Shown piece after piece: positions 19,820-34,700 of a stretch of 64,000 nt of DNA (position 1 is its first letter; the number at the start of each line of letters is the position of its first letter). The notes below the pieces were generated by a model. That model saw nothing but the letters and a program-made list of their open reading frames with translations, was not told the DNA's origin and did not search any database. A program made the translations under genes and the position numbers. Where the stretch lies: NCBI GenBank assembly GCA_037179335.1, contig JAKZHN010000002.1, positions 2,046,001 to 2,110,000 on the forward strand. Direction: 5' to 3'. Origin of the DNA: Cyclaneusma minus. Its lineage: Eukaryota > Ascomycota > Leotiomycetes > Marthamycetales > Marthamycetaceae.

Positions 19820-22359
19820 GATCACCATGCTGTTAATGGTTGGTTTTATATCAAGGGATCAGCTGTCGGTCGGTCACGTGCGGAACGCACAAAGCTCTCG
19901 GCTAGCCAGCTAGCCAAAAGCCGCACAAATAGAGTTTTTGGAAAACCGCCATTTTTTTTTCTAGCAATACTTTTTGCAAATCAATTGCCAGTTATTTTTA
20001 ATTTTTTAAACGATAGTTACAATTTTTATATTTTAATTAATTTATTTTATTTTTGCAATAGCAATTGGCATTAAATTCCAGGCCAATGCTAATACCAGCA
20101 GCAATACCGGCGGCCGCTCCAAATAGCCTTTTTAAATGCTTTTTTTTGCAGCTTTTTAGCGCCTTGCGGTAATAATAAAAATTATAGGGGTTATAGAAAT
20201 ATTATAGAAATGCTGCAAAAAACAGCATATATAGCAATAATGCCAATAATGCTAATTGTAAATCCTTGGCCAAAAATTTTAATAATTTTAATTTTAAATA
20301 ATTTTAAATTTACCTAGCCCGCTAAAAGGCTAATTAATACCGGCGCTTTATTAAAGCGGCTTATAAAATTGCTATAGCTTTTAATGCTGCCCAAATTTAC
20401 GCAGCTGAAGCTACTGCAAAAACCGCTAAAGCCAATATTGCTATAAATATTGCGGGCCTTTAAATTAGCAATAATTATAGCAAAGTTTTTTTTAAAAATA
20501 AAAACAATAAAAACAATAAGCGCTTTTTTTTATTAAAATTTTTAAATTAATTTTTTATTTTCCCAATATTTTATATAAGTAGCTTTTTTAAATTGCTAAT
20601 TGCTTTTTTTATTTTTTATTTTTTATTTGCCTTTTAGAAAAAGATGTTAATATTAATATTATTAGTATTTTATTTTTATTTTTAAATAATAAATTGCGCC
20701 AAATTGCGGCAATTGGCAAAATTTTGGCTTTTAATATTTTTTTTTTTTAAATCCAAATATTTATTATTTATTATATTAATTACGTATTGCAATTAAGCCG
20801 CTAATTGCTTTAATTTTATTATAAAATTATTAAATTAGCCGTTATTTATTTATAAAAACATACCATTAATTTATAATAGTTTTTAGCTTTTCTATTTTAA
20901 AAATTAAACATTCTCTAATTGGATTATATATAAATTTTATATTTTAAAATACCGGCTAGCTTATTTAAATAGCTTTATATTTGCCAATTTTATTTTTCGC
21001 TAAAAGTATAATACCAATTTAAATAATAGCATTATTATTTATTAAATTTATAATAATAAAAATTGCAATTAGAAAAAATACAAGCGCTAATATAAATATT
21101 TAATTTATAGCAATTCTTTTCTAGAAAAATTATCCCAAATTTAAATAAAATATTTGCTATTTTAGCGTCAATAATTTTGAAATTTAATTTTTATTTATTA
21201 AATAAATTAAATTTGCTAAATAGCTATTAAATCCCTTACCAATACTGCCCGCTTAATTGCTTTTTTGTTTCTTTTTTTTATACTATTTGCCAGCTTTTAA
21301 GGATTCCCAAAACTCCTTATATTAATTTCCAATTACTAAATACATTTTTTTTTAATATTAATATTGCTTGCGCTAATTTCCAAGTGCCTACCAATATTTA
21401 ATTGCTAATTCTTCCCCGCTTTATTTTATAAAAGCAAGCAGTTTTTAAATTCCTTTTATTTTATTGCTATATTGCAATTTTTTCCTAGCCCAATACCAAG
21501 CCACAATTTAAAATATTTATTAATTTTACTTTTCTAGGAAACTCGTTATTTTTTTATTTAATTTTTTTTATTATTATTTTAATTTACTTCTATAGCTTTT
21601 ATTAAATATTTTATATTATAACTGCTTTTTTAATTATATTAGCTTATATTAGCAATTTCTTTCTCGCAATTTAAAATTTTATATAAAAACTTTATATATA
21701 TTAGATAATAAAATTGCCATTAATTTAGCTTTATAGCGCATTTAAAAAATTCAATTTTTTTAAATTAATATTTAAATATTTAAATATATAATACCTAATT
21801 TATTATTTTTCTTTTTTTTAAATCTTTTAATTAATGCCTTTATTTTAAAAGGAACTGCTATTTTATATTATGTTACGCTTTTAAAAATTTAAAAATTAGT
21901 AATTAAAGCTAGTAATGTTTTTTAAACGGAATCTAAAAAACGCTTTTTATATAATTTTAATAGCTATGTTGCATTAATAATTACTAAAATTTAATTAAAA
22001 AAAACGTTTTATATTAATTTTTTTTAGCCTAGTAATAGTATTATTTATTTTTATTTTTTTTGCAAAAGCTTTTAAATAGCTGCTAAAATCCTAATTGCTT
22101 AATCCAAACCCGCATTATTATTTAAATAATAATAATATTATATTTTTAATGTATTTTTTAAAGCTTTTAGCCCTATAAAAGCAAAATTTTAGCCTAGTTT
22201 ATTAAATGTTAAATATGTTTTTAAATAACAATAATAATAATACTAATTAAAATACTAAATCTAATAATTAATATAAAAACTATAATATTATTAGTTTTTA
22301 AAAAAAGACTGGCCAATATTTTAGCCTTAATATTAAAAATTTGCTTTTGCAAAGCTATT

Positions 22360-22572
22360 TATCACGGCAGCTTAAGGGCAAGGCAGGGGTTAGGGTAAAA
22401 TAACGTTATAAGCTAAAAAAGGAAATCTCCAATTTTGCAGGGCTTTAAAAGCCTTGCAGGCTAGCGCAAAGCATTAAGGTTATATGCTTGGTATAGGAAA
22501 AGGCTCGAGATATAAGCGTATAACGCGTGCCCGGGGCGCGCGCCTAAGGCATTTAAAATTAATATTATAATA
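22360..22572 (-). repeat. Gypsy-1 LTR (3' LTR)
   Basis: Starts TATCACGGCAGC and matches 31093-31285, with differences mainly C/T and G/A. A GC-rich island (GCCCGGGGCGCGCGCC near 22530) has escaped mutation. Confidence 0.85.
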
Positions 22573-25500
22573 GTATTTTTTTTTAGATTACTATTTATTT
22601 TAAATAGCGCTAAAAAAATTAAAATCTTTTAATTATAATTTATAAATTTTATAAAATAAACTATCTTTTTTTAAAAATATTTAATATTTCATTTTTTCTA
22701 GGCCATTCCTTTTTTTTAAAAAAATAGCTATTTTTATTATTTATATTATAGTTTTTAGGCCTTTTTTTTAAAAAATACGGCTATAATTTGGTCCAAATTT
22801 TATATTAAAGCGATTGCCTATATTATAACGGTAGGCTATATTATGCTTTTACTATATTATAAAGCCTATTTAATAAAAAAGCATGAAAATTCTAATTTAT
22901 CCGGGTAATGTTAATGCTATTTTTATAAATATTTTTTAAAGCTATAAAAATCACTTTTTAATTGCCAATTTAATTTATAATTGAGTTATTTAATATAATA
23001 TATCAGGCCCTAATTTAAACGGGTATTTTAATTATAAATATTTAAAACGCTATAAAATTCCTAATTTTTAATAATATTTTGCATCTTTTTTTTCATATTT
23101 TGTTTTTAATATTTTTGCTTTTCCGTTTATTAATTTCTTTTTGATTTAAAAACCTTTTTATTTTTGGTTTTAATTTAAAAAACTATATAAAATATAGGAA
23201 AAATATTTATATTATTAAAAAAATCCAGAAAATAAGCTTTTTTATACATTTTAAATATTTTTTATAAATCGGCCTTTTTATATATATACATATATATAAC
23301 AATTAATTTTTATATTTTTAATATTAATATACGTTTATATATATAAAAGCAAAACCTTTTTTTACAAACCGCGATCTTTGGCCAATTAAGCGCTATAGTA
23401 ATCAATTTAGCTTTTTTTTTTAATTTTAATAATGCCAATTATTTAATAATAGCAATAAATTTAACCCCGTTATTGCCGTTGGTAATTATTACCATTAAAT
23501 AGCTAAAAGAAATCTGGAAAAATACCAAAACCGCTTTGCGGCGGCTTTAGGCTATTTTAATTGGCCAGAAAACCCCTAGCGTATTTTTAATTAGCTTTTT
23601 TAATTTTAATGATAGTTTTAATTTAATAGTAGCAATGGTTTTAATTTTGCTATTGCTAATTAAGCTTTTGCTAAAAAATTCAAAAAACCGCTAATATATC
23701 GCCATTTAATTATTAAAGCCCAATAAAAAGATTTACTTTTTAATAGAACTAAAATATCGTTTTTAATTATTATAAATATAACAAATAATTTTAAATAATT
23801 TTTAATAGTTTCCCGGCCTTAAATCCTGCTATTTTTAATACTATAATTAGTATTGCAAAATTTTTATACATTAAAATATTAATTAGTAATAATAATATTA
23901 ATATAAAATCCAGCTAGCTAATAGCCAATTTAAGGCCAAATAAAATCCAAATTTAGTAAATATATTTTGCTATTTTTATATTTCCGCTATATATTTTTTC
24001 GCCGTTATTAATAAATTTAATAGTATATAATATCCGTTAAAAATCCATATTTTTTATACCAATCAATAATATAATATATACCAATTAAAATAATAATTTT
24101 ATAAATCTCCTATTCTTTTTCCGACTTAAATATCCAGCCAATTTCCGTTAAACGGCCGGCGTAATATTTATATTTAAATATCTATTTATTTATTTATTTT
24201 AAAAATGCTATTAGCTTTGTTAAATAGCCGGTATATAGCCGATAAAAAATCGAATTTCTGCAATTAATAATTAATATATATTAAACCAAATACTGCTTTT
24301 TATAAATTTATAATTTACCCTTTTTTCCGCTGGCTTTTAATGAACGGCCAATATTTTACCTATATATATATATTATTTTTATATATAATGGCTTTTATAT
24401 TTTAAAAGTAATTATATTAAATTCCAATTTTAATCCGGCGAACCTTTATTTATAATATTAGTATAATAAACCAATATTGCCGCTTTATTAAAACTTTATT
24501 TACTATTCTTTTTTATAAATTAAGCTTGCCTAAAGTATTAAATGCAAAAAAGGGTAATAAAAATAAATTAAAGCCGTTAAAAAATATCCCGGAAAATTGC
24601 TGAATAAGAAAGAAAAAGGCTATAGCTTTTAAATTGGCAAATTAAAACGGCGTATTAATTTCTTAAAAAAAGGGTATAAAGCCAAATTGATCTCCTATAT
24701 ATAAAACCCGTTTTTTAAATAAGCCGGCCAATTGCAAAAGATTATTCGAAAAAAAAAATGGCTAATAGTTTTAAAAATATATCCCAAAATAGCGTATTAG
24801 TTTAAAATCACTTTAATATAGTATTAAAAAAAGAAAATTGGGCTATAAATTCCGGGGCTTTAGAACTCGACTTTTAAAATTTATTTACTTTATTTTAAAA
24901 AAAACCCTGGTTTTAAATAAGCCAGCCTATTGCAAAAAGTATACCAGAAAAGGCTTTAGCTAATAGCCTTTTAAAAGCCAGCCGGTAATTTAAAAAAAAT
25001 TAAGGTTTGGATTTAAAGCCATATAAACAAAAAAAAGCCGGGAAATAAAAAGTGGAAAAAGGCCGGATTTTAGCTAAACTAGAAAAGAATTCAAAAAAAT
25101 AAAGAAAACTGGCTTAGAAATATAATATGGATATAAATACTTGGTATTTCTCCAAATCTCTAAATTAATAAATATAGCAATTGGCAATAGCAGAATTTAA
25201 AGGCATAGCATTAAAAATTTACAAGCCCGCAATTTATTTACAATCAAAAACCCCCGCTATTCCTACAAAAAAAGGTCAGAATAATTTAGTCCAGGAAAAG
25301 ATTGAAAATCCGCATTTAATCCTTATTTCTTTATAATTTTAGCCCTGCTTAATTTATTACCTTAGTCACCATTGCATGGCTTTAGTTGCTAGATAACGAT
25401 TAAAATTAATTAATAAATAAATAATATGGATATATATATATTGGCCTATTTTAAAAACCGGGATTTTAAAATAATAAATATTGGCATTTTATTTATAGCA

Positions 25501-27286
25501 ATTAATTAATTATTAAGCCAGTATTTTAAATTGGATAAAAATGTATTTTATTTAATCCGTAATAATATTAGCTTTATAAAAGTTTTATTTTTAAATCGCA
25601 ATTATATTTAAAAAACAAGGCTGGCATAGCTTTATATTTATTTACGGGTAAAATCCATAATTGGCAAAAAATAGCATTATTTCTATAATTTTAAATATTT
25701 AATTATTAAAAGCAAATTTCGCTAATAATAGCCAATTTACCCAATTATTTTGGGCAAAAATATAAAGCTTTTTAAATACTATTTTAAATAAGCGTTAAAT
25801 CGTTTGATTTATTCATTCATTTTGGGGTAAAATAAAACGATTTTAGCTTGATTTCCAGTTTTTTAAATAGATCTGTCTAAAATTAAAAAATAAAATAAAT
25901 TACTTTATTGAAAATAATATTATTAAAAGTATTATAAAAATAATAAATCCTATTAATAAAAGCTTTTATAAGCCTTTTAGCTTTAAAATCTATAATAAAA
26001 ATAAAATAATATATTTTGGTAAATTTATATATTATTATTATAATATATTAATAGCTGCAATTATTTTCAATATATTTAAATAATAATATAATATAATTTA
26101 CTAAAATATTCAATTAAGCCTGAAAAATATTAATAGGAATTATAAAAACCCGGAAAATAATAGTTTAAAAACTTTGATTTTATTATAAAATTCGCATTTT
26201 TTAATATACTTTGCAATATTTCAAAATATTTTAAAATATTAATAATATTAATCAATATTTATCAAAATTTTAATCTTTTTTAAATATCCAGCTACGGCCG
26301 TAAAATAATGCCTATAATAATTTATATTACCAAATTAAAAGCATTAGAAAATATTTATACCCGGTTTGCGCTTTCTAAATGTTTTAATATAATTTATTTA
26401 TTTAAAATAAAAAAAATCTAATATTTATTTTTTTAAAACCTAATACAAGTTTTTTAGCCAGGCCTTAAAATCTTTATTTTTTAAAGCCGCTAATATTAAT
26501 ATTGCAATTTTTAGTTTTTTATAAATTATTTTAATAATTTCCTGAATTGGTTTTTCCAAACCTTGCTCCAGATTTGGAATTAATATTAGGGCAAGCTATT
26601 TTTTTTTAAATTCATTATTAGATTTTTTAATGCTTTAAATAAAGGTTTTAATTTTAATAGCAATATTTTTATTTTATACTATAATTTTTATTTTTAATAT
26701 ATTGAGATTGGTTTTTTAAAAGGCTATTCAATATATTTGGCTTAATTGCTTGGGGTTCTAATTTATAAATAATCTTAAAATTAAAGCTAAAAAGAAATTT
26801 AAATTAATAAATCTGTTTTTAATTTAGCTATTTAATTATTATAAAGTATTTTACATTATTATAATTAATTTTAATTTTAGGTTTTTTTCAATAATTTTTA
26901 AATTTTTGGGTTTTATTCTTTTAGGCATTTAATAATGGCCAAAAGCCCTTTATTATAAATTTTATAATTGTATTTTATAGAATTATAAATTGAAGAATCC
27001 CATTTTGTTTTATATTAATAAATCATTTTTTAAAAAATATAATTTAAAGCATTCGTTTCCAAAATTATTTATTTATTATAATTAAAAAAAGCCAGAATTG
27101 GGGCTAAAAGAAATGCCTGTTTAAATTTATTAAAAGCATTTTATTAAGCTTTTTTTCATTTTTGTTTTTTTCCAATTAGATTATTTAATAATTTAGCTAT
27201 TTTGGAAAAATTCCGGAAATTCTTTTAATAAAAGTTTGCAAATTTTATAATTTTTATAATTTTTTTTAAATAAAGGTTAATAATTT

Positions 27287-27520
27287 TTAAATTATAATAG
27301 CTAATACTTTATTTGGATTTATTTTTATATTATTTAATATAATATAAAGGCCCAGATATTTAATGCAAATGGGTTTAAATTTATATTTAAAAATATTAAT
27401 TTGAAAACTGGTATTTTTTAAACGGCGGATTATTTTCCAAATATATTTCTTATATTTTTTGAAATTGTTTAAAAAGATAAAAATATTATTTAGATAAGCT
27501 ATGCATATTTTATTTAGCAA
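27287..27520 (-). pseudogene. Gypsy-1 reverse-transcriptase remnant
   Basis: A 77-codon frame reads CIAYLNNIFIF, then YIWKIIRRLK and IKYLGLYIILNNIKINPNK. The pattern is the palm of Ty3/Gypsy reverse transcriptase. The catalytic YLDD(I) box has become YLNN(I), as expected when GAC or GAT is turned into AAC or AAT by G-to-A changes. Confidence 0.8.
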
Positions 27521-30500
27521 ATTAAATTAAACATTATTAATATAATATTAAAATAAAACTGAAATATTAAAGGATTTAAAAGGCATAATTAATACTTTAA
27601 AAAGTCCAAAGCGAATAATAAATGCCGGTTTTTTTTAATTTTCTTCTGCTATTTTTAATTTATTAAATATTGCAATAATATTAAATTTGATATAGATTTT
27701 AGCTTTATATATAGAGTTTAAGTTTTTTTAATTAATGGCAGAAAATAACAATTTTGAATAGTAATCTTATTTAGTTTTTTATATTTCTTTTTTTAATTTA
27801 GCAGCTAATATTAATAGTGTAATATATTTGGATTTTAATTTTCAAATAAATTTATAAACGTATTGCTTATTAAGCTATTTTTTAATTCATTTTAATTTCC
27901 TTAATAAAAGGGGCTAATTTCTATTATATAGTGGTTTTATACTAGGTAATAATTTAATTTTCTAATTTTATAATCGTTTAGATTTTTTTTTAAAAAAAGG
28001 CATTTAATATATTATAAAGCTATTTAAAAAGCTTATTCTAAATCTTTCTATTGCTTAGGCTAAGCTTTCCTTTTATAAATTTAGTAATATCTTTTTTTAT
28101 AATTTTATTCAGCCTGTTTATATTCTAAAAACTATAAAATTTCCGTCTAAAATAATACAAAATTAAAGAATTATTATAAATAAATAAAAATGAAAGATAT
28201 AGTTTATTTGGGTATTTCTAGCTTGTAAAAATATTTTTCCATATTAAATTTAATAATTCTAAAAGCTTTTTCTGTTGAATACGCAATTTTTTTAATTTTA
28301 AAATTCTATTTAGCTTTTTTTAAATAATTTTATATATATATTTTTTTTGGCAAGCAAATATAATAAAATTAATTATAGCATTTATTTTAATATTGTTTAT
28401 ATTTGGCCTTAATTAATAAATTTTTAATATTAATTAAAAAGCATAAATAAAGGCATTTAATAATAAAAATACTGTCTTTTCTATTGTTTTAATAATAATA
28501 CAAATTTTATTTGTTATTTTCCAGGCAAGGTAGAAAATTTTAAAAAGGCTATTATATATTATACAAGCTTTAAATTTGGGTTTATTTAAATTCGGATTTT
28601 TTTTATAATATAAAAATCTTATTTTAAAATAAAACTTTAATTACTTTTTTTAAAAAAAGCTTTTTTTTATAATAAATAAAGTAAAAGAAATGGTATTATT
28701 ATAATCAAAATTATTAAAAATATTAAAAATATTAATATAAATATAAAAAATATTAATTTAAAACTTGGCCCGTTTTTGGGCGTTTTAAAAAAAATTATTA
28801 AGGATATATATTAATACTAAATAATAGGCAATTAGAAAATAATTTTTAATATAATAATCCTGCTTTTAATAAAATACTTTTTTAATCCAATTAATAACCG
28901 GATTATAAATTTCCAGCTATAGAAATTCAAAAATAATTAATATAATTTTAAAGGATTTGGTAAAAAAAAGCCTATTTTTTAAAATAGTTTTAAATAGCAA
29001 TTTTGGCTATTAATATTTAAATAATTAAAAAAGGAAATTTTCTATTTGCTAAAAATAATAGTTTAAATTAAAAAATAAAAATGAAAACAAATTATATATT
29101 TTAGCAAATCTTTTATTAATAAAACCAATATGAAAATATTTATTATTAATAAAAGCGTGTATATATATATTTATACGTTTAAAAAATTAAATAAAATTGA
29201 TTAGTATTAATTATAAGGTTTTATTAAAATAAATGCAAAATAGTATTTTATCCTATAAGTTCTAAAATTATAAAAATACTATATTAATTAATAATATATT
29301 TTGTGGTATTTTCCAGCTATAATTTAAATTAAAAAATTGCTATTTCCCGCTTGGAAGTATTTATTTTGGCCAAATTTAAAAAAAACAATTTAAATTTAAA
29401 TTTCTAAGTTAAAAAAAATTAAAATTGGCAAAATACTTTTGTTAAATATTATTTTAATTAATTCCGCTATAAATACTATTTTTGCTAATTTCTTTTATTT
29501 ATTATAATCAGGCGCTAAATTTCTTTTTTTAATTTTATCCTTTTTAATTTCGATTATCAAATTTTTTTCTATTTTTTTGATATTTTTTTTATTTAAATTT
29601 AGAATTTTCAAAACCAGATATAAATAGAAATCTGCTTTAAAAGTAATTATTTCTATACTAATTGCTAAAACTAAAGCTATTGGCTATAGTTTTAGCATTT
29701 GCAGCCAATGTTTTAATGCATTTATAATTTTATAATTTTAAGTTTTTATAATAAAAATAAAAATAATATTTATAATAATATTTTTGCTGCTAAGCTTTAA
29801 AAAAATGCTTAAATTGGGGCAAATATAATATCCAAAATTATAAAATTATTTTAATTAAAGTATCTTTGAATTTAATTTGCAAAAACTAAAATAGAGGCTT
29901 TAAATTAATTGCTATTAGTATTGGCGCTTTTCTTTTTTAATTTATTAAATTTAAAACCCTTATTAATTACAATTTGCAATTTTTTGATATAGTTTTTTTT
30001 AATACGGTTATTAATGCATTAGAAAATCTTTATTTATTCAATATATTTATTATTTATAAAAGTCTTTTTAAAATATTTAATACGGCTAATTAAAATATTA
30101 AAGACTTTGCTATATAATTTAATAATTTCTATTTTATTAAATTAATTGGCCAATTAGATTTAAAATTTGAAATTAAAATAAAATATAGCATTTTGTTTTC
30201 CAGCTTTTTTGAAGCTTTTTTTAGCTTTTTTGCATTTATCCAGAATAATATAGATTTGTATTAAAATATTGTATAAAGTTTTTGCATTTTTTGAAAGCTA
30301 TTTAAAACAATTATTTAAATATAGATTTTTTTTAAACTTATATAATATTAATATATAGTTTTGCTTTTAATTATTTTGGTAACAAAACTGAATTTGCTTA
30401 TAATTAATATTATAAATAGCATTATTAATCTAAAAAACGCAATGCAATTCCGATTTTTAAACCAGAATTTGTTTTTAATATCCTAAGGAATTTTTATTTT

Positions 30501-31092
30501 CCCCGGTAAATTTTTTAAATTTTTTGGCGCGGCAGCGTAAATGGCTAAAAAAATATAAGTTTTTTTAAAAAAAGAATTAATATTAATAAGCTAATTCTAA
30601 AATCTAGCAATTTTAGCTATATATATATTAAAATTCTTTTTATTATTATTTAATTAGCTAAATAAATTATTTATGGCTTTATTAATATTATGCAAAAAGG
30701 TTTTTAAATAAATATAATTTTTAATTATAAAATTGGCAAAAATATTTTTTTTAAAAAGACGATATTAAAGTTAATACTATTCCGTTTTTCATTAATAAAA
30801 TATTTAAAAGCGGCTTTAAAATATAAAAGTTCTATAATTTTAAATTGCTTAGCTATTGCATTTGCAATAATTGCAATAGATATTAGAAATATAGCGCAAA
30901 AGTTTTAATTTAAAAATTATAGAATTCGTTAAATTATAAAATTTGGAATAAAAATGCGCAAAATTTAAAATAAAATCTAAAACAAATTTAAAATTCGCGC
31001 AATTTTGGACTGCCGTTTTTCTGCAAAGTAAAAGGCTATAATTATTTTAAAAATATTCAAATTAAATTAGCCAATAAAAAAAGCTTATAAAT

Positions 31093-31285
31093 TATTACGG
31101 CAATTTAAAAGCAAAATAAAAATTAGAATAAAATAATATTATAAGCTAAAAATAAAAATCTCCAGCCCTGCAAGATTTTAAAAGCCTTGCAAACTAGCGC
31201 AAAGCGCTAAAATCACATGCTTGGCACAAGAAAGGGCTTGGGGCGCGGGCGCGTGCCTAAAGCATTTAAAGTCAGTATTATAGTA
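31093..31285 (-). repeat. Gypsy-1 LTR (5' LTR)
   Basis: Starts TATTACGGC and shares AAAGCCTTGCA, AGCGCAAAGC and ATGCTTGG(C/T)A blocks with the left LTR. Confidence 0.85.
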
Positions 31286-31917
31286 TTATTTCCCTATTTG
31301 AAATATAAAAGCTAGCTGCAAATTTAATTGTTACTATTTTAGCCATTTAATTAAACTATTCTTACTGCCGCTGTTTTTAGAGTTTTATTGCCGTTTTCCC
31401 GCTTGGCATTAAAATTTCCTTTAAATGCAAATTGATTAAAAATATTAAAAATAACCTAAGTTAATAACGCAATTTTTTCTTAAATATAATAAAACCAAGT
31501 CTTTTAATAATAAATTAAATTTTTAATCTATTAATTTATAAATGCCTTAGCTATGAGCCTAAATGATTTTTATATTACCAATTGCTTTTTAGCGCGCTAC
31601 AATTAGCGTATTTTTATTAGTATTTTTTTTAAATATTAAATGTTTACTAGCCTTTTATTATTTTAATAGCCCTAGCTAGCTAATGCTTTATTAAATATTA
31701 ATATTCTTAAAATTGAAGCTATTTTTAAAATGTTTAATTAATGAAAATTGATATAATTAATTTATAAACTAATAATTTATATAAATAATTTTATAATTTA
31801 GCAAAAACTATTCAAATATATTTTATATTTTACTAGATTATTATATATAATAAGAAAAATACCCATTTCCAATATTTATTCCATAATACCAAGCATAGCC
31901 AATAGCTTTAAAGCTAG

Positions 31918-32119
31918 TATCACGGCATTATACCGTTCCTTGGTTATATAATCGCTTTGTCCCGGTCGACCCCCTACCCTTGGGCCACTACCACTACCAC
32001 GCCCCGAGCTTGGCCCTTAGCGTTTATATATAGCTTTTGAGCTTTTTTAATTTTTCTTTTCTTCTTTGTAAATTAATATTGCTATTGTTTAAAATCTGCC
32101 TTTATTTTGCACTATAATA
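31918..32119 (+). repeat. Gypsy-2 5' LTR
   Basis: Better preserved than its partner: keeps a GC-rich stretch with GTCCCGGTCGACCCCCTACC and CACGCCCCGAGC that is partly mutated in the 3' LTR. Confidence 0.85.
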
Positions 32120-34475
32120 ATTTAATTTATTTATTATTAATTATTTTGGGTTTATTTTTAATCTAGATTAATTTAATTTAAATTTTTATTCTCTGTTTTA
32201 AATAAGCCAATTGTTTTAATTTTCATTAAAACCAATGCAAAATATAAATTTTAATCTATTAATTTTAATTCTAATTATTACCAGCCTTCATTACCTAAAT
32301 CTCCAAATTACTTTAAAATAATAATTATTAAATTTAATTTTATTATTAATTTTAAAAAGCTTTGCCGTTTTTATACAATTTTTGATGCAAAGCCTTTAAA
32401 TTTATTATTTTAATTTTGCAATTGCAATCGCAAATTTCGAATTTAAAAACTTTCCCTATAATATTAATTCAATTTTTAGCATTATTAATTCCAATTTGTT
32501 TTTATTAATTTTTACCAATTTTACCAATTATACGTATTTTAAATATACTAAAATTCAGCACCGTTTTAATATTAATTTAATTTCAGTAATTGCATTTCTA
32601 ATTTAAAAAAGTAAAGCTATTTAATTTTTATAATTTTTAATAATTTAGATATTTAGCCCTAGCAAATAGCTAAAAACGCTTTAGCCGCGCTTTAAAAAAT
32701 ATATATTATTTTTAATAAAATTAAAAAAGCCAAAAATATTCTAAAAAAATTAAAACAAATTAAAAAGGAAGATTTCCGTTTTTCTTGCCAAATTCAATTT
32801 TAAAACGGCCCAAATTAAATTTATTCTCAAATTCAAAATTATTGAATTTTGCAAAAAACCATTAAATTTGTTTGCAGCCCGAATTTTTTTTATATAATTT
32901 TTAAAAAAAGCAATTATAATAAATAAATATTTATATATTAAGTTTTAATTAATTAATTTTGCAATAAAAATTATGTTAAATGCAATTATATTATTAATTT
33001 AAAACTTTTTAAATATAATTAATTGATTAAATTAAATAGCATTATTAGTTTTTAATTTAAATTTTAAATTTTTGCTTTTTAGCGTATTATTAGTTTTTAG
33101 CCTTTTGAAAAATTTAATAATTTTATAAATGTTTTCCTTTTTTAATTTGTTTTTACAATATATTTTTAGAAAAAGCAAAAAGCCTATTATTAGCAATTCA
33201 AACTTTATTTCTATTATAAAAAACCAAATTGTCAAATTAATTATTGCTTTATAAAAACCGCTGCCAATATTTATAATTTAAATTAAAATTTATTTGCATT
33301 TATTTTTGCAATTTAGTAGAATTTTTAATTTGGCCAATTTTATAATAACGGCGCTTTAAAAACTTGCAATTGTAAAAGATTCTTTATTAATAGCATTAAA
33401 AATAGCTATTAGGTTTTTTCGTTTTGAAAATCCTATTTATTAATTATAATACCATTTAATAATTAATAATTATTTTATAAAATTTCCGCTGCTATTAAAT
33501 AAAATAGCCAGCAAAAACCTAGCAATTTTTTAATTTAAATTATTGCTAAAGGGCATTTTAAAATTAATTAATTACCGTTCTTTTAATTAAATTTTTATAA
33601 TTATAATATTTTATATATAATACTAAAGTTTTTTATATTTGCTTAATTAATTTTGCAAATTTAATTTTTATTAATTTGTTTTTATTTTCGAAATATATTA
33701 ATTTTTCTCTAATTAATAAAAATTATTTTAATACCAAATTTATTAATTAAAATTTTATAAAATAATATTGGTTTTTTATTTTTATTTTATATAAATTTAA
33801 GCCATTTATTTTAGCAAATAAAAAGCCCAATACTATTATAATTAAAATTATTATTGCTTTAATTTGAATTTAAAAATATATAAAAAATAGGCATGTTTTA
33901 TTATTAAACTAGGTAAAACCATATTAATTATTTTTAATTGTTTATAGCTTTTGCTTTATAATCCCAATATTAATTGAAACTTTAAAAAGTTTCAATATCG
34001 GTTTTTATATTATTAAAGCAATTGTTTTTTTTTTAAAAACCTGGTTTATATTAATCAAAATTATACTAGTATTTTTATTAAATCATATATTTTCTTTTAA
34101 TTAAAAGCATTATAAACAATTTTGTTTTATATTTAAATAAAATCTATTTAAGTTTTATTTGTTTTAATAGTTTAAAATATTATATTAAATAATATTAGCA
34201 ATAGTTTGTAAATAATCGCTATTTAGCGTTTAATATTAAATTTAAATTTATTTTAAAACGCTAATATAATTTTATAAATTATATATTATTAAAAATTAAA
34301 AATCAAGTCCGTTTAATTGCTATATTACTTTTTATTCGCAATTATTAAATTAAAAAAGTCGCTAAAATTTGCATTGCTATAAAAGAATTAATAGAAAATT
34401 ATTTTTGCAATTAAATAATTTTGTATTATTTTTTTAATTAATATCTAATTTCTATTATTTTTCGCTTAATATAAA

Positions 34476-34700
34476 TATTAAAATCACTTAGGTATAAATA
34501 AATCATGTATATATAGGGTTTCCAATATATTGTTAATTATAATTAAAAAAGGAAAATGGCTGGCGCCGGCGTGGAAATAAACGCATTCCCAGTTTTGGCG
34601 CTAAGCATTATTAGCCCCTAATGCTATTTAGTATAAAAATCATTTGTTGGTCCGTGCTTTAAATAAATGCCTAAGGCTTTAATTGCAGCCGAAATTAATA
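34476..34700 (-). repeat. Copia-2 LTR (3')
   Basis: Starts TATTAAAATCACTTAGG; shares GGCTGGCGCCGGC and GCGCTAAG blocks with 39240-39464. Confidence 0.85.

Larger units (their letters stand above)
22360..31285 (-). mobile_element. Ty3/Gypsy LTR retrotransposon 1 (RIP-mutated)
   Basis: Bounded by direct LTRs 22360-22572 and 31093-31285 and by 5-bp duplications CTATT (22355-22359) and TTATT (31286-31290), which differ by C/T. Length is about 8.9 kb. A reverse-transcriptase remnant on the minus strand (27287-27520) gives family and orientation, so the right LTR is the 5' one. Inserted in U copy 1: the same site is empty in U copy 2 (AATAG at 45454-45458, flanks matching on both sides). All frames are destroyed by stops. 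Confidence 0.85.

Noticed and set aside
33032..33235. 67-codon open frame in Gypsy-2
   Set aside because: Composition follows AT bias and no motif is present.
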